Positions 35,541-46,636 of a DNA stretch of 64,000 nucleotides are shown piece after piece. Positions within the stretch are counted from its first letter, which is position 1. The number at the start of each line of letters is the position of its first letter. A program made the translations under genes and the position numbers. The stretch comes from Paraburkholderia fungorum (lineage in GTDB: Bacteria; Pseudomonadota; Gammaproteobacteria; Burkholderiales; Burkholderiaceae). The notes under the pieces are model-generated. The model had not been told where the DNA came from. It ran no database searches and saw nothing but the letters and a program-made list of their open reading frames with translations. The stretch lies in NCBI RefSeq assembly GCF_003610895.1, contig NZ_MCAS01000024.1, positions 1 through 64,000 on the forward strand. The letters are read 5' to 3'.

Positions 35541-37325
35541 ATGAAACGGATCATGCAAAACAAGTTCTTCTGGTTGTTCCTCGTGGTGCTGTTCGCACTG
35601 CCGGTATTGCCGCACCCGATTCACGTCCCCGAGTACTGGGTGACGCTGCTCAACTACATCGGCCTCTATTCGATCGTCGCGATCGGCCTCGTGCTGCTGA
35701 CGGGTATCGGCGGGATGACGAGTTTCGGGCAGGCGGCGTTCGTCGGTATTGGCGCGTACGCGACGGCATATCTGACGACAACGTACGGCGTGTCGCCGTG
35801 GCTCGCGTTGATCGCGGGCGTGGTGGTGACCGCGTTGATCGCGCTGATGCTGGGTCTCGTGACGATGCGGCTGTCCGGCCACTTTCTGCCGCTCGGCACG
35901 ATCGCGTGGGGGCTCGCGCTGTTCTATCTGTTCGGCAACCTGGAGATGCTCGGTAAGTACGACGGCATCAACGGCATTCCGGTGCTGAATGTTTTTGGCA
36001 TCGACCTGGAGTCCGGTCGCCACATCTATTACCTGATCTGGGTGGTGGTGCTCGGTGCGGTGATTTCTGTTCAAAATCTGCTTAATAGCCGGCCTGGACG
36101 GGCGATCCGTGCCCTGCGCGGCGGCGGCATGATGGCCGAAGCGATGGGCGTCAACACGGCGTGGATGCGCGTGGTGATCTTTGTCTATGCCGCGGTGCTG
36201 GCATCGATTTCCGGCTTCCTGTACGCCCATCTGCAGCGCGCGGTGAATCCGACACCGTTCGGTCTGAATCACGGCATCGAGTTTCTGTTCATGGCGGTGG
36301 TGGGGGGCGTGTCGCATGTCTGGGGCGCGGTGCTCGGGGCGGCGATCCTGACTGTGTTGCAGGATTATCTGCAGACGTTGCTGCCGAAGCTGCTTGGCGA
36401 GAACGGCAACTTCGAAGTGATCGTGTTCGGCATCCTGATGGTGCTGCTGCTGCAATACGCTCGCCAAGGGGTCTGGCCGTTTGTCGCGCGGTTTTTCCCG
36501 AAAGGGCCGCGTGCGCATCTGTCGGACCATGCAGAGCCGTTGCCGCAACGCAGCAAGCCGGCCGCTGGTGAAGATCTGCTGACCGTGAATAAAGCGCGCA
36601 AGCAGTTCGGCGGTCTCGTTGCGGTGAACGATGTCAGCTTCGAGGTGAAAGCGGGGCAGATCATCGGTTTGATCGGCCCGAATGGTGCGGGCAAGTCGAC
36701 CACCTTCAATCTGGTCACGGGCGTGTTGCAGGCAACGAGTGGAGAGATCACGTTCCGCGGCGAGCGTATCGATTCGCTGAGTTCACGTGAAATCGTCAAA
36801 CGCGGCATTGGTCGCACGTTCCAGCACGTCAAGCTGTTGCCGGGGATGACGGTGCTGGAGAACGTTGCGATCGGCGCACATCTGCGAGGACAGGCCGGCG
36901 TGTGGCGCAGTGTTGCGCGGCTGAACGGCGCTGAAGAAGCACGCTTGATGGCCGAAGCGGCTCGCCAGATCCGCCGTGTAGGGCTCGAGCAGCATATGTA
37001 TGACGAGGCGGGCAGCCTGGCGTTGGGGCAGCAGCGCATTCTCGAAATTGCTCGCGCATTGTGCTGTGACCCGACCTTGCTGCTGCTGGACGAGCCTGCC
37101 GCAGGTCTGCGGTATCAGGAAAAATTGCAGCTGGCGGACTTGCTGCGCCGCCTCAAGGCTGAGGGCATGAGCGTGCTGCTGGTCGAGCACGATATGGATT
37201 TCGTGATGAATCTCACCGATCGGTTGGTGGTGATGGAGTTCGGTACGCGGATCGCGGAGGGTTTGCCGCAAGATGTGCAGCAGGATCCGGCTGTGCTCGA
37301 GGCGTATCTGGGCGGGGTGGAGTGA
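35541..37325 (+). CDS. Fused LivM-LivG protein (ABC permease plus ATPase)
   Basis: The 594 residues join a LivM permease (about 1-320: [40 protein letters not shown]) to a LivG ATPase (about 345-594). The ATPase has Walker [19 protein letters not shown], a degenerate signature [17 protein letters not shown], Walker [13 protein letters not shown] and the H-loop VEHDMDFV. The linker near 320-345 is charged and Pro-containing. The fusion fixes a 1:1 ratio of permease and ATPase. The frame is continuous and shows no sign of a sequencing error. The stop overlaps the next start (TGATG). Confidence 0.93.
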   Translation: MKRIMQNKFFWLFLVVLFALPVLPHPIHVPEYWVTLLNYIGLYSIVAIGLVLLTGIGGMTSFGQAAFVGIGAYATAYLTTTYGVSPWLALIAGVVVTALIALMLGLVTMRLSGHFLPLGTIAWGLALFYLFGNLEMLGKYDGINGIPVLNVFGIDLESGRHIYYLIWVVVLGAVISVQNLLNSRPGRAIRALRGGGMMAEAMGVNTAWMRVVIFVYAAVLASISGFLYAHLQRAVNPTPFGLNHGIEFLFMAVVGGVSHVWGAVLGAAILTVLQDYLQTLLPKLLGENGNFEVIVFGILMVLLLQYARQGVWPFVARFFPKGPRAHLSDHAEPLPQRSKPAAGEDLLTVNKARKQFGGLVAVNDVSFEVKAGQIIGLIGPNGAGKSTTFNLVTGVLQATSGEITFRGERIDSLSSREIVKRGIGRTFQHVKLLPGMTVLENVAIGAHLRGQAGVWRSVARLNGAEEARLMAEAARQIRRVGLEQHMYDEAGSLALGQQRILEIARALCCDPTLLLLDEPAAGLRYQEKLQLADLLRRLKAEGMSVLLVEHDMDFVMNLTDRLVVMEFGTRIAEGLPQDVQQDPAVLEAYLGGVE

Positions 37326-38089
37326 TGGAGAACACGATGAATGCGGCAACGCCGATTCTTGATGTGAACGGTTTGTCGGTCCGCTATGGCAAAGTCGAAG
37401 CGCTGCACGGTGCGGCAATCAAAGTGCGACCCGGGCAGATTGTTTCAGTGATCGGTCCGAACGGCGCGGGCAAGTCCACGCTGCTGAACGCGATCATGGG
37501 CGCATTGCCCACGACGGGTCATGCAAAGGGCGCAGTGCTCTACCAAGGTGAAGACGTCAGCGCGGTACCGGTCGAAAAGCGGGTCGCGCGCGGCATGTGC
37601 CTGGTGCCGGAGAAACGCGAGCTGTTCGCGTCGATGACGGTTGAAGACAATCTGGTCCTCGGCGCCTATCGGCGCAAGCGGGCAGGGGAGCGCAACTTTC
37701 TCGATCAACTCGAACCCGTCTTTACACTTTTCCCCCGGTTGAAGGAGCGGCGGAGGCAGGCGGCCGGAACGTTGTCGGGTGGGGAGCGTCAGATGCTGGC
37801 AGTCGGCCGTGCGTTGATGGGCAAACCCGATTTGCTGATGCTCGACGAACCAAGCTTGGGCCTTGCGCCGTTGATCGTGAAGGAAATTTTTCACATCATT
37901 AGCGCGCTGCGGCAGACCGGTGTCGCGACCTTGCTGATCGAGCAAAACGCGCGCGCTGCGCTGCAGATTTCCGATTATGGCTATGTGCTTGAAACCGGTG
38001 AGCTGGCGCTGGAAGGACCCGCGGCCGATCTCGCGCAGAATCCGCGCGTGATCGAAACGTATTTGGGACTGGCCAAGAAAGTGGCTTAG
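37325..38089 (+). CDS. Branched-chain-amino-acid-type ABC transporter ATPase (LivF-like), second system
   Basis: ATPase of 254 residues from [14 protein letters not shown], starting at the ATG overlapping the previous stop. Walker [20 protein letters not shown] has the normal Lys, unlike the livF at 26935. The signature [16 protein letters not shown] and Walker [17 protein letters not shown] are intact. It is the last gene of the operon, and transcription should stop at the parS-bearing hairpin 35 bp downstream. Confidence 0.93.
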   Translation: MENTMNAATPILDVNGLSVRYGKVEALHGAAIKVRPGQIVSVIGPNGAGKSTLLNAIMGALPTTGHAKGAVLYQGEDVSAVPVEKRVARGMCLVPEKRELFASMTVEDNLVLGAYRRKRAGERNFLDQLEPVFTLFPRLKERRRQAAGTLSGGERQMLAVGRALMGKPDLLMLDEPSLGLAPLIVKEIFHIISALRQTGVATLLIEQNARAALQISDYGYVLETGELALEGPAADLAQNPRVIETYLGLAKKVA

Positions 38090-38123
38090 CTCACGATTTT
38101 TGCTCGTGGCGCTGTGGTTTAAG

Positions 38124-38157
38124 GCGGTGTGTTTCACGTGAAACACACCGCTTTTTT
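38124..38157. promoter_or_regulatory. parS site 1, combined with the intrinsic terminator of the liv operon
   Basis: A perfect 28-bp palindrome (38124-38151) contains the core TGTTTCACGTGAAACA, the ParB binding site shared by most bacterial chromosomes. The same palindrome folds into a 14-bp stem followed by six T on the plus strand, that is, an intrinsic terminator. It lies 3 kb from parAB. Confidence 0.9.
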
Positions 38158-38202
38158 GTTGCCTGGCCATTCGGCCGAAATTCGGGCCTAAACCGAACCC
38201 GT

Positions 38203-38208
38203 TATAAT
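38203..38208 (+). promoter_or_regulatory. -10 element of the mnmG promoter
   Basis: A consensus TATAAT about 56 bases before the mnmG start; the -35 (TTCGGG at 38181) is poor. Confidence 0.5.
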
Positions 38209-38264
38209 TCGCCCATACATTTTCCTTTGAAAGGCTCACGCGACGATCTGGCGTGAGATCCGCG

Positions 38265-40223
38265 ATGCTTTTTCCCACAGAATTTGACGTAATCGTCGTC
38301 GGCGGCGGTCATGCCGGTACCGAAGCCGCCTTGGCTTCGGCGCGCATGGGCAACACCACGCTCCTGCTGACGCATAACATCGAAACCCTTGGTCAGATGA
38401 GCTGCAATCCGTCGATTGGCGGGATTGGCAAAGGCCATCTGGTAAAGGAAGTTGATGCGCTTGGCGGTGCGATGGCCGCCGCGACCGACGAGGGTGGGAT
38501 CCAGTTTCGTATCCTCAATTCGTCGAAGGGGCCTGCTGTTCGCGCAACGCGCGCGCAGGCGGACCGTCTGCTGTACAAGCAGGCGATCAGGCATCGGTTG
38601 GAAAACCAGCCGAACCTGTGGCTGTTCCAGCAGGCGGTCGACGATCTGATGGTGGAGGGCGACCGTGTCGTCGGGGCAGTGACGCAGGTGGGGATTCGTT
38701 TCCGCTCGCGTGCAGTGGTGCTGACGGCGGGGACGTTCCTCGACGGCAAGATTCACGTGGGTTTGAATAACTACACCGGTGGCCGTGCCGGCGATCCGGC
38801 GGCCGTGTCGCTCTCCGCCCGCCTCAAGGAATTGAAGTTGCCGCAAGGCCGCCTCAAGACCGGCACTCCGCCGCGCATCGATGGTCGGACGATCGACTTT
38901 TCGCAGCTTGAAGAGCAGCCGGGCGATCTGGATCCGGTGCCGGTTTTCTCGTTTTTGGGTCGCGTCGAGCAGCATCCGCGTCAGGTGCCGTGCTGGGTTA
39001 CGCATACGAATGAGCGCACGCACGACATCATCCGGGGTGGTCTCGACCGCTCACCGATGTACACGGGCGTGATCGAAGGGGTAGGGCCGCGGTATTGTCC
39101 GTCGATCGAAGACAAGATTCACCGCTTCGCATCGAAGGAATCGCATCAGATCTTCCTTGAACCGGAAGGACTGACGACCAACGAGTTCTATCCCAATGGA
39201 ATTTCCACCAGCCTGCCGTTCGATGTGCAGCTGGAACTCGTGCGATCGATGCGTGGCTTGGAGCACGCGCATATTCTGCGGCCTGGCTACGCAATCGAAT
39301 ACGACTACTTCGATCCACGTGGGCTGAAGGCGTCGCTGGAAACCAAGGTGATCAACGGGCTGTTCTTTGCGGGCCAGATCAATGGCACGACCGGCTATGA
39401 GGAAGCTGCTGCGCAAGGCTTGCTGGCTGGGATTAACGCCGGTTTGCACGTGCAGGGCAAGGACGCATGGTGCCCGCGCCGCGATCAGGCTTACCTTGGT
39501 GTTCTGGTCGACGATCTGGTGACGCGTGGGGTGTCTGAGCCGTATCGCATGTTCACGAGCCGTGCGGAATACCGCCTCAGCCTGCGCGAAGACAACGCCG
39601 ATATGCGTCTGACGGAGATGGGCCGCGAGCTCGGTGTGGTTGACGATGTCCGTTGGGACGCATTCAGCCGTAAGCGTGATGCTGTTTCACGTGAAACAGA
39701 GCGCCTTCGCACGACGTGGGTCAATCCTAAGACGTTACCGGCGGAAGAAGCGACCGCATTGCTCGGCAAACCGATCGACCACGAATACAGTTTGGCTGAT
39801 CTGTTGCGTCGTCCGGGTGTGACTTATGACGGAGTCTGTGGTTTGCGCGCAGGCGCATGCGCCGCGCCTGAAATATTGGCCGAAGACGACGTTCTGCTTG
39901 CCCAGATCAAGGAGCAGATCGAGATCGGTATCAAGTATCAGGGCTATATCGACCGTCAGGCCGACGAGATCGAGCGGAATGAATCGCATGAAAGTACGCG
40001 TTTGCCGGAAGGGTTGGACTACGCCGAGGTAAGAGGGCTGTCGTTCGAGGCGCGTCAGAAGCTGACGCAATTCCGCCCCGAGACCATTGGTCAGGCTTCG
40101 CGCATCTCCGGCATTACGCCGGCGGCGATCTCCTTGCTGATGGTCTACTTGAAGCGCGGGTTGGGGCGCCGTCCGGCGAAACCCGCCGAACCCGGCACCG
40201 ACAGCATGCCGGTGGCGCAATGA
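38265..40223 (+). CDS. mnmG: tRNA uridine-5-carboxymethylaminomethyl enzyme MnmG (GidA)
   Basis: FAD-dependent subunit that with MnmE modifies the wobble uridine of several tRNAs; MnmC (5669) acts on its product. It has 652 residues from [20 protein letters not shown]. The FAD motif is followed by the family segment [20 protein letters not shown] and by [22 protein letters not shown]. The C-terminal helical domain ends with [26 protein letters not shown] parS site lies inside the gene near codon 475 and is translated as part of AVSRETE. The start codon at 38253 is an alternative. Confidence 0.97.
   Translation: MLFPTEFDVIVVGGGHAGTEAALASARMGNTTLLLTHNIETLGQMSCNPSIGGIGKGHLVKEVDALGGAMAAATDEGGIQFRILNSSKGPAVRATRAQADRLLYKQAIRHRLENQPNLWLFQQAVDDLMVEGDRVVGAVTQVGIRFRSRAVVLTAGTFLDGKIHVGLNNYTGGRAGDPAAVSLSARLKELKLPQGRLKTGTPPRIDGRTIDFSQLEEQPGDLDPVPVFSFLGRVEQHPRQVPCWVTHTNERTHDIIRGGLDRSPMYTGVIEGVGPRYCPSIEDKIHRFASKESHQIFLEPEGLTTNEFYPNGISTSLPFDVQLELVRSMRGLEHAHILRPGYAIEYDYFDPRGLKASLETKVINGLFFAGQINGTTGYEEAAAQGLLAGINAGLHVQGKDAWCPRRDQAYLGVLVDDLVTRGVSEPYRMFTSRAEYRLSLREDNADMRLTEMGRELGVVDDVRWDAFSRKRDAVSRETERLRTTWVNPKTLPAEEATALLGKPIDHEYSLADLLRRPGVTYDGVCGLRAGACAAPEILAEDDVLLAQIKEQIEIGIKYQGYIDRQADEIERNESHESTRLPEGLDYAEVRGLSFEARQKLTQFRPETIGQASRISGITPAAISLLMVYLKRGLGRRPAKPAEPGTDSMPVAQ
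39682..39699. promoter_or_regulatory. parS site 2, inside mnmG
   Basis: An 18-bp perfect palindrome with the same TGTTTCACGTGAAACA core, read in frame as residues VSRET. It lies 1.5 kb from site 1. Confidence 0.9.
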
Positions 40224-40903
40224 TGGCGGGTCAGAAGGCAAGTGGTAACGAGGCACTGGTGCCGCTCCTGACGGACGGCGTTCGCGAACTCGGCCTTGAT
40301 CTGAGCCAGGCGCAACTCGGCAAACTGCTCGACTATGTTGCGTTACTGTCCAAATGGAACGCCGTTTATAACCTGACGGCGATTCGCGATCCGCGCCAGA
40401 TGCTGATCCAGCACATCCTGGATTCGCTTTCGATCGTGCCGCATCTTGCTACGCGCGGTGCCTCCTCGGTACTGGATGTGGGTTCCGGTGGCGGTCTGCC
40501 GGGTATCGTGCTCGCTATCGTGTTGCCTGATTGGACCGTCACCGTGAACGACATTGTTCACAAGAAGACGGCGTTTCAGGCCCAGGCTAAAGCCGAGCTC
40601 GGCCTTGCGAATCTGTCGGTGGTCACTGGCCACGTCGAGACTTTGCAGCCGGGCGCCGAAGTACCGGCAAAGTTCGACGTAATTGTGTCGCGCGCATTCG
40701 CAGAGCTCGCGGATTTCGTTACACTGGCCCGTCATCTGGTTGCGGAGCAGGGTGCGATCTGGGCAATGAAAGGCGTGCGTCCGGATGGCGAGATTGAGCG
40801 CCTGCCGGCCAGCGCCCACGTGGAGCAGATCATTCGGCTGAACGTGCCGTCGCTCGATGCGGAGCGGCATTTGATCAAGGTTCTGGTGGACGCCGAAGCC
40901 TGA
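40220..40903 (+). CDS. rsmG: 16S rRNA (guanine527-N7)-methyltransferase RsmG (GidB)
   Basis: SAM-dependent methyltransferase of the 16S rRNA 530 loop, 227 residues. [20 protein letters not shown] is the family N-terminal motif and [17 protein letters not shown] the SAM site. [15 protein letters not shown] and [15 protein letters not shown] follow. It overlaps mnmG by 4 bp (ATGA). Loss of RsmG gives low-level streptomycin resistance in other bacteria. Confidence 0.96.
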   Translation: MMAGQKASGNEALVPLLTDGVRELGLDLSQAQLGKLLDYVALLSKWNAVYNLTAIRDPRQMLIQHILDSLSIVPHLATRGASSVLDVGSGGGLPGIVLAIVLPDWTVTVNDIVHKKTAFQAQAKAELGLANLSVVTGHVETLQPGAEVPAKFDVIVSRAFAELADFVTLARHLVAEQGAIWAMKGVRPDGEIERLPASAHVEQIIRLNVPSLDAERHLIKVLVDAEA

Positions 40904-40996
40904 CGGCCTCCGGCTGGTCCGAGACGCGTACCACGACCAGAAAGCGCTTTCTACTTTATTCAAGCAACTTCAAGCAGTAAAAGGGACACACCAACG

Positions 40997-41788
40997 ATGG
41001 CAAAAATCTTCTGCGTTGCAAACCAGAAGGGTGGCGTCGGCAAGACGACGACGGCAGTCAATCTGGCCGCGAGCTTGGCAGCGCAGGGACAGCGAGTCCT
41101 TCTCATCGATCTGGACCCGCAGGGCAACGCCACGATGGGCAGTGGCATCGACAAGGCCGCATGCGTGAACACCGTCTATGAAGTGCTCGTGGATGGTGTG
41201 TCGGTGGCGGATGCGCGAGTACGGCCAGAGGCCGTCGGCTACGACGTGCTGCCCGCGAACCGTGAGCTGGCCGGTGCCGAGGTTGAGCTGGTCAGCGTGC
41301 AGAACCGTGAGCGCCAAATGAAGATCGCCCTGGCGGCGGTCGAAGGCGAATACGATTTCGTGCTGATCGACTGCCCGCCGGCATTGTCGCTGCTGACCCT
41401 CAACGGCTTGTGCGCGGCGCATGGCGTGGTGATTCCGATGCAGTGCGAGTACTTCGCGCTCGAGGGCTTGTCCGATCTGGTCAACACGATCAAGCAGGTG
41501 CACGCGAACCTGAATCGCGATCTGAAGGTGATCGGACTGCTGCGCGTCATGTTCGATCCGCGGATCACGTTGCAACAGCAAGTCTCGGATCAGTTGAAGG
41601 AACACTTCGGCGACAAGGTGTTCGACGTGGTGATCCCGCGCAACGTTCGTCTTGCCGAGGCGCCGAGTTACGGGCTACCGGGTGTCGTGTTCGATAGGGC
41701 GTCGCGCGGTGCGCAGGCGTATGTGCAGTTCGGTGCAGAGATGATTGAGCGGGTGCGCACATTGAATGACGCGCCCCAGGCGTCCTAA
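40997..41788 (+). CDS. parA: Chromosome-partitioning ATPase ParA
   Basis: Deviant-Walker ATPase that binds the nucleoid and moves ParB-parS complexes. The 263 residues begin MAKIFCVANQKGGVGKTTTA with the signature Lys pair of the ParA Walker A. LLIDLDPQGNATMGSG and DFVLIDCPPALSLLT (Walker B) follow. The short N-terminus without a helix-turn-helix is of the chromosomal (Soj) type rather than the plasmid type Ia. It is 18 bp upstream of parB and downstream of rsmG, the usual origin-proximal order. Confidence 0.96.
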   Translation: MAKIFCVANQKGGVGKTTTAVNLAASLAAQGQRVLLIDLDPQGNATMGSGIDKAACVNTVYEVLVDGVSVADARVRPEAVGYDVLPANRELAGAEVELVSVQNRERQMKIALAAVEGEYDFVLIDCPPALSLLTLNGLCAAHGVVIPMQCEYFALEGLSDLVNTIKQVHANLNRDLKVIGLLRVMFDPRITLQQQVSDQLKEHFGDKVFDVVIPRNVRLAEAPSYGLPGVVFDRASRGAQAYVQFGAEMIERVRTLNDAPQAS

Positions 41789-41806
41789 GCGGATCGAGGA
41801 AGCACA

Positions 41807-42694
41807 ATGAACGCAGTAGCAAGAAAGAAGGGCTTGGGCCGCGGTCTGGAAGCATTGCTGGGTGGCAGTGCGGATATAACCGAGGTCGTGGCGATCGAGG
41901 GTGCGCCGAATGTGCTGCCGCTCAGCAAACTGCAGGCCGGCAAGTACCAGCCGCGCACGCGTATGGACGAAGGCGCGCTGCAGGAGTTGGCAGCCAGTAT
42001 TCGTGCTCAGGGGCTGATGCAGCCGATCCTCGTGCGGCCGGTTTCCGCGGATAAATACGAGATCATCGCGGGCGAGCGGCGTTTCCGTGCCGCGCGGATA
42101 GCCGGTCTCGACGAGGTGCCGGTGCTGGTGAAGGATGTGCCGGACCAGGCCGCCGCGGCGATGGCGCTGATCGAGAATATCCAGCGCGAAGATCTGAATC
42201 CGCTGGAAGAGGCACAGGGTATCCAGCGCTTGCTCGACGAATTCAATTTCACGCACGAGCAGGCGGCTGAATCGGTGGGCCGCTCGCGCAGCGCTGTCTC
42301 GAATCTGCTGCGTTTGCTCAATCTGGCGACGCCGGTGCAGACGATGTTGTTGGCCGGTGATCTCGATATGGGTCATGCACGTGCGCTGCTGGCCGTCGAT
42401 GCAGCGACACAGATTACGCTGGCCAATCAGGTCGTCAACAAGCGCATGTCGGTCCGCGAGACCGAAAAACTGGTGACCGCGACTACCAAGGCTGCGCCCA
42501 CGGTGAAAGCGCGGGCGAATCAGGACGGCGGCCGCGACACGCGGCGGCTCGAAGAGGAGTTGTCCGATCTGCTTTCCGCCACCGTAAAGATCAAACTCGG
42601 CCGACGCGGCCGCGGCCAGGTGCTGGTGGACTTCGGCGATCTGGACGCACTGGAAGGCATTCTTGTCCGATTGCGCGGCAACGCTACGGTGTGA
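41807..42694 (+). CDS. parB: Chromosome-partitioning CTPase and parS-binding protein ParB
   Basis: The 295 residues have the chromosomal ParB plan. An N-terminal basic leader KKGLGRGLEALLGG contains the ParA-stimulating arginines. The CTP-binding core has QPRTRMDEGALQELAASI and IIAGERRFRAARIAG. The helix-turn-helix FTHEQAAESVGRSRSAVSNLLRL binds parS, and a C-terminal dimer domain follows. Its two visible targets are the parS sites at 38124 and 39682. Confidence 0.96.
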   Translation: MNAVARKKGLGRGLEALLGGSADITEVVAIEGAPNVLPLSKLQAGKYQPRTRMDEGALQELAASIRAQGLMQPILVRPVSADKYEIIAGERRFRAARIAGLDEVPVLVKDVPDQAAAAMALIENIQREDLNPLEEAQGIQRLLDEFNFTHEQAAESVGRSRSAVSNLLRLLNLATPVQTMLLAGDLDMGHARALLAVDAATQITLANQVVNKRMSVRETEKLVTATTKAAPTVKARANQDGGRDTRRLEEELSDLLSATVKIKLGRRGRGQVLVDFGDLDALEGILVRLRGNATV

Positions 42695-43482
42695 TCCCCG
42701 CGGGTTGAATCTGTGTGGTGGATATTGTGCGGGATTGCGGCCTGGTTGGGCCACGCCCCCGCTTCCGCCCGCAAGCTGTCAGGCGGGTTTGTGGCGACAG
42801 GGTTGATGCCGCAGTTGTTACTTGCTGCAGCGTCGCCCGTTTGACGATTTTCCTGACAGATCGATAAGTTGCGTGAATTTCAGTTGGATTCCTGATTATT
42901 TTCTGCGCTTGATAATAAGGATTCCGATGTATTGCCTTGCGCCATCGTTTTCCTGGCGACACTGATATGGCCAGGGCGCACCGTGCGGAGGAGGCCGCTT
43001 GCAGCAGCAGGGCGGGTGTCGATGTGACGCAGCAGCTGCCTGATGGCTGGTGGTGTCGATCGCCTGGCTCTGCGAGAGGCAGGCCATCGCTGCTGGGCGC
43101 AGTGAGGAAGGTGCGGCCTGCGCTCGTCGCCTCGCACCTACCCGGTGCCGTCCTTTATGTCCACCAAAGCTGGCAAAAACGATCGTCTGTTGCATTTTTG
43201 AGACGTCCGCAACAGCGTCGAAACGACGCATCTGCGAACTTCAATCGCCTCGACTCATTGCGCATGTTTTGCCGCCCCCCGGCTGCCTTACATTTGACGT
43301 GTATAGGCCGGGCAGGAGGACGTTTTCGCATCGTGAAGGTCGTTTTCACACAGGTTATTGAACGGCCTAAAGTCTTGAATTGCCTGCAACTATCGCTTAC
43401 AATCGCCCGGATTTAATTGCACGGCAACCCCGTAAGCGCAGCGTAAGCTCGCGGGCTGGAATAAGACTTTCGGAACACTGCG
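42695..43482. other. Intergenic region between parB and the atp operon
   Basis: 788 bp. The right end carries the atp promoter at 43375-43403. The remainder has no open frame with family-like sequence, good ribosome-binding site or coding-type codon bias. It may hold parB 3' untranslated sequence or decayed sequence. Confidence 0.5.
43375..43403 (+). promoter_or_regulatory. Sigma70 promoter of the atp operon
   Basis: TTGAAT (43375-43380), a 17-bp spacer and TACAAT (43398-43403), about 75 bases before atpI. Confidence 0.8.
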
Positions 43483-44028
43483 ATGGCGGTTAAAACGTCG
43501 AATCAAGCGCCGAAGAATGGGCGTGACGACCACCGCGCTGAACGCACCGTTTCCGATGCGTCCACCGGTCAGCACGTTACAACTGACGATGCGTGGGATG
43601 TCGAGCAACAAGATAACAATATCGTTCCGCTCACGCGGGCCGAGGCTGAAAAGCTGTTTGGTCCGAACGTGAGTCGTCCATCGCGCGTTACGCCTTTCAA
43701 GGTCGTGGCGGCGCAAATGGTTTTGTCCCTGGGTGCGACGCTGGTGTGGTGGCTGTTCTACAAGCCGCCGGGCGCTGCTGCGCTGTCCGCGTTCCTGGGG
43801 GGAGCGATCTGCTGGGTGCCGAGCGCGCTGTTCGCGGCACGACTTAGAACGCTGAGCGGCGCCAAAACAGCGATGAGCTGGATGATCGGCGAAGCGCTCA
43901 AGATGGGGACAACGATCGCGATGTTTGTAGTCATCGCTTTCTGGTATCACGACGTATGCTGGGTGCCGCTGCTCGTGACTTACCTCATCGCGCTCAAGAC
44001 GTACTGGATCGCTCTCGCGTGGCGCTAA
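43483..44028 (+). CDS. atpI: ATP synthase accessory subunit I
   Basis: Membrane protein thought to help assemble the c-ring and take part in Mg2+ supply. The 181 residues have four hydrophobic helices from about residue 75 (VVAAQMVLSLGATLVWWLF ... CWVPLLVTYLIALKTYWIAL). They are preceded by a long hydrophilic N-terminus of about 65 residues not found in E. coli AtpI (126 residues). It is the first gene of the atp operon. The sequence is only loosely conserved across species, so position is the main support. Confidence 0.85.
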   Translation: MAVKTSNQAPKNGRDDHRAERTVSDASTGQHVTTDDAWDVEQQDNNIVPLTRAEAEKLFGPNVSRPSRVTPFKVVAAQMVLSLGATLVWWLFYKPPGAAALSAFLGGAICWVPSALFAARLRTLSGAKTAMSWMIGEALKMGTTIAMFVVIAFWYHDVCWVPLLVTYLIALKTYWIALAWR

Positions 44029-44213
44029 GGTTGTAGCAGAGCGTAGCAGGACGAAAAGCAGCACAAAAGGCAACACAAAATTCAGGCTGGCGCGCAGCGC
44101 TGGCGTAAGGAGTGCGGATATGACACGATCCGCACCCGGCGTGTTCCCGCAATACAGAATTGCGGCGGGAACGGCCTAAGACGATTTTCGACAATTTGGG
44201 TGGCATTAACGAT

Positions 44214-45065
44214 ATGGCAGCTAGCGAAGGCACGCGCGCTCTGGATCCGTCCGAGTACATCGCGCACCACTTGCAGAACTTTTCCACCGCGCACCAGACG
44301 TCGATTTTCGACATTCACGTGTGGAATCTGGACACCCTTTTCTGGTCGATCGTTTGCGGTCTGGCCACCATCGCCATTCTTCATCTGGCTGCTCGCAAGG
44401 CAACGTCCGGCGTGCCGGGCCGTTTCCAGTGCGCAATCGAAATGCTGGTTGAAATGGTCGAGGATCAATCGAAGTCGATGATCCACGGCTCGCGTACCTT
44501 CATCGCACCGCTGGCACTGACCGTGTTCGTCTGGGTTGCCCTGATGAACTCGCTCGACTTTATCCCCGTCGACCTGCCGGGTCGTGTGATCGGCTGGCTC
44601 GGCCTGTCGCAAGTCATCCCCCATCATCGCATCGTGCCGACCGCCGACCTGAACGGCACGCTCGGCATCGCACTCGGCGTGTTCGCGCTGATGATTTACT
44701 ACAACTTCAAGATCAAGGGCGCAGGCGGCTTCGTGCATGAACTGCTGTCGGCTCCGTTCGGCGCGCATCCGTTGCTGTGGATCCCGAACCTTGCATTGAA
44801 CATCATCGAGTTCGTCGCAAAGACGGTTTCGCTCGGCATGCGGCTGTTCGGCAACATGTACGCGGGTGAGCTGTTGTTCCTGCTGATTGCTCTGCTCGGC
44901 AGCATGTGGGGTTTCGGCGCGGACGCGTCAGTGCTCGGCTTTATCGGCCACGTCATTGCTGGCACGGTCTGGGCGATCTTCCACATCCTGATCGTGCTGC
45001 TGCAAGCGTTCATCTTCATGATGCTGACGCTGGTGTACATCGGACAGGCACACGACAGCCACTAA
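44214..45065 (+). CDS. atpB: F1Fo ATP synthase subunit a
   Basis: Proton-channel stator subunit, 283 residues from [15 protein letters not shown]. The essential Arg lies in [21 protein letters not shown], and the DFIPVDLPG segment and C-terminal helices are as in other betaproteobacteria. It lies 185 bp after atpI. An in-frame upstream start would add 18 residues lacking conservation. Confidence 0.96.
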   Translation: MAASEGTRALDPSEYIAHHLQNFSTAHQTSIFDIHVWNLDTLFWSIVCGLATIAILHLAARKATSGVPGRFQCAIEMLVEMVEDQSKSMIHGSRTFIAPLALTVFVWVALMNSLDFIPVDLPGRVIGWLGLSQVIPHHRIVPTADLNGTLGIALGVFALMIYYNFKIKGAGGFVHELLSAPFGAHPLLWIPNLALNIIEFVAKTVSLGMRLFGNMYAGELLFLLIALLGSMWGFGADASVLGFIGHVIAGTVWAIFHILIVLLQAFIFMMLTLVYIGQAHDSH

Positions 45066-45133
45066 TCACGGCGTGTCGAACGACGAATTGTTTTAGTTTT
45101 GTTTTATTAAATCCCAGTTCCAACCAGTTCTAA

Positions 45134-45427
<294 letters not shown>

Positions 45428-45490
45428 GGTTCCTCGGAAGTTTGCGCCTGAGCTATAACTGGTAAAGGCGCAGGGCGGAACGGGCACTTG

Positions 45491-45522
45491 GGCGCTGATC
45501 GAATACAGAATCGATGAGCGCC
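45491..45522 (+). other. Intercistronic hairpin between atpE and atpF
   Basis: GGCGCTGATCGA (45491-45502) pairs with TCGATGAGCGCC (45511-45522) with one mismatch. It may stabilise the atpE mRNA end. Confidence 0.5.
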
Positions 45523-45565
45523 TTGCCGTTTCACTTTCCGAACTAGCAACGTTTAAGGAAACACC

Positions 45566-46036
45566 GTGAATCTCAACGCAACCCTGTTTGCGCAAATGGT
45601 CGTGTTCCTGATCCTCGCGTGGTTCACGATGAAGTTCGTGTGGCCGCCGTTGATCAACGCCCTCGACGAGCGCTCGAAGAAGATCGCTGACGGTTTGTCG
45701 GCTGCTGAAAAGGGCAAGGCGGAACTCGAAGCCGCCCATAAGCGCGTCGACCAGGAACTCGCTCAGGCACGCAATGACGGTCAGCAACGTATTGCTGACG
45801 CCGAAAAGCGCGCAGTGACAGTCGCTGACGAAATCAAGGCCCAGGCACAAGCTGAAGCCGCTCGCATCATCGCGCAAGCGAAGGCCGACGCGGAGCAGCA
45901 AGTCGTGAAGGCTCGCGAAACGCTGCGCGGCGAAGTTGCTGCACTCGCCGTGAAGGGCGCTGAACAGATCCTGAAGCGCGAAGTCGACCAGGCAGCTCAC
46001 GCTGACCTGCTGAATCAACTGAAAGCCGAGCTCTGA
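45566..46036 (+). CDS. atpF: F1Fo ATP synthase subunit b
   Basis: Peripheral-stalk subunit, 156 residues. One N-terminal membrane helix ([22 protein letters not shown]) is followed by a long charged, Ala-rich helix that forms the right-handed coiled coil with a second copy. The length equals that of E. coli. The stop is 2 bp from the atpH start. Confidence 0.96.
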   Translation: MNLNATLFAQMVVFLILAWFTMKFVWPPLINALDERSKKIADGLSAAEKGKAELEAAHKRVDQELAQARNDGQQRIADAEKRAVTVADEIKAQAQAEAARIIAQAKADAEQQVVKARETLRGEVAALAVKGAEQILKREVDQAAHADLLNQLKAEL

Positions 46037-46038
46037 TC

Positions 46039-46578
46039 ATGGCCGAACTTGCAACCATCGCCCGTCCGTACGCAGAAGCGCTGTTTGGCGTGGCCGAAGC
46101 TGGTGACATCGCCGCCTGGTCCACGCTCGTGCAGGAGCTGGCACAGGTTGCGCGTCTGCCCGAAGTGCTGTCGATCGCCTCGAGCCCGAAAGTGAGCCGC
46201 GCCCAGGTCAGCGAACTGCTGCTGGCCGCGGTCAAGTCGCCGCTCAAGGACAACGCGCAAGCGAAGAATCTGGTGCAAATGCTGGTGGATAACCATCGCC
46301 TGCAGTTGCTGCCGGAAATCGCTGTGCAGTTCGAAGAGTTGAAGAATGCCCGCGAAGGAGCGGCAGATGTGCTGATCGTCAGCGCATTCCCGCTCGAAGG
46401 TGCGCAGTTGAACGAACTCGTCGCAAGTCTCGAACGCAAATTCAAGCGCAAGCTGAAGCCGACGGTCGAAGTCGACTCGTCGCTCATTGGCGGCGTGCGC
46501 GTGACGGTTGGCGACGAAGTGCTCGATACCTCGGTCCGCGCGCGGCTTGCCAGCATGCAGACGGCTCTGACGGCCTGA
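46039..46578 (+). CDS. atpH: F1Fo ATP synthase subunit delta
   Basis: Connects the b dimer to the F1 head. The 179 residues open with [15 protein letters not shown], the OSCP-type N-terminal helical domain, and end with [22 protein letters not shown], the family's C-terminal signature. It is nearly contiguous with atpF. Confidence 0.96.
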   Translation: MAELATIARPYAEALFGVAEAGDIAAWSTLVQELAQVARLPEVLSIASSPKVSRAQVSELLLAAVKSPLKDNAQAKNLVQMLVDNHRLQLLPEIAVQFEELKNAREGAADVLIVSAFPLEGAQLNELVASLERKFKRKLKPTVEVDSSLIGGVRVTVGDEVLDTSVRARLASMQTALTA

Positions 46579-46636
46579 AGCGCCTCGAGCGCTTCAGCGG
46601 CTGGCACGCAACAGAATTGACTATCAGGAGCGAATA

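Noticed and set aside
36779-36796. Third parS-like sequence (TTCACGTGAA)
   Set aside because: Only the inner 10 bp match; the flanking bases break the palindrome.
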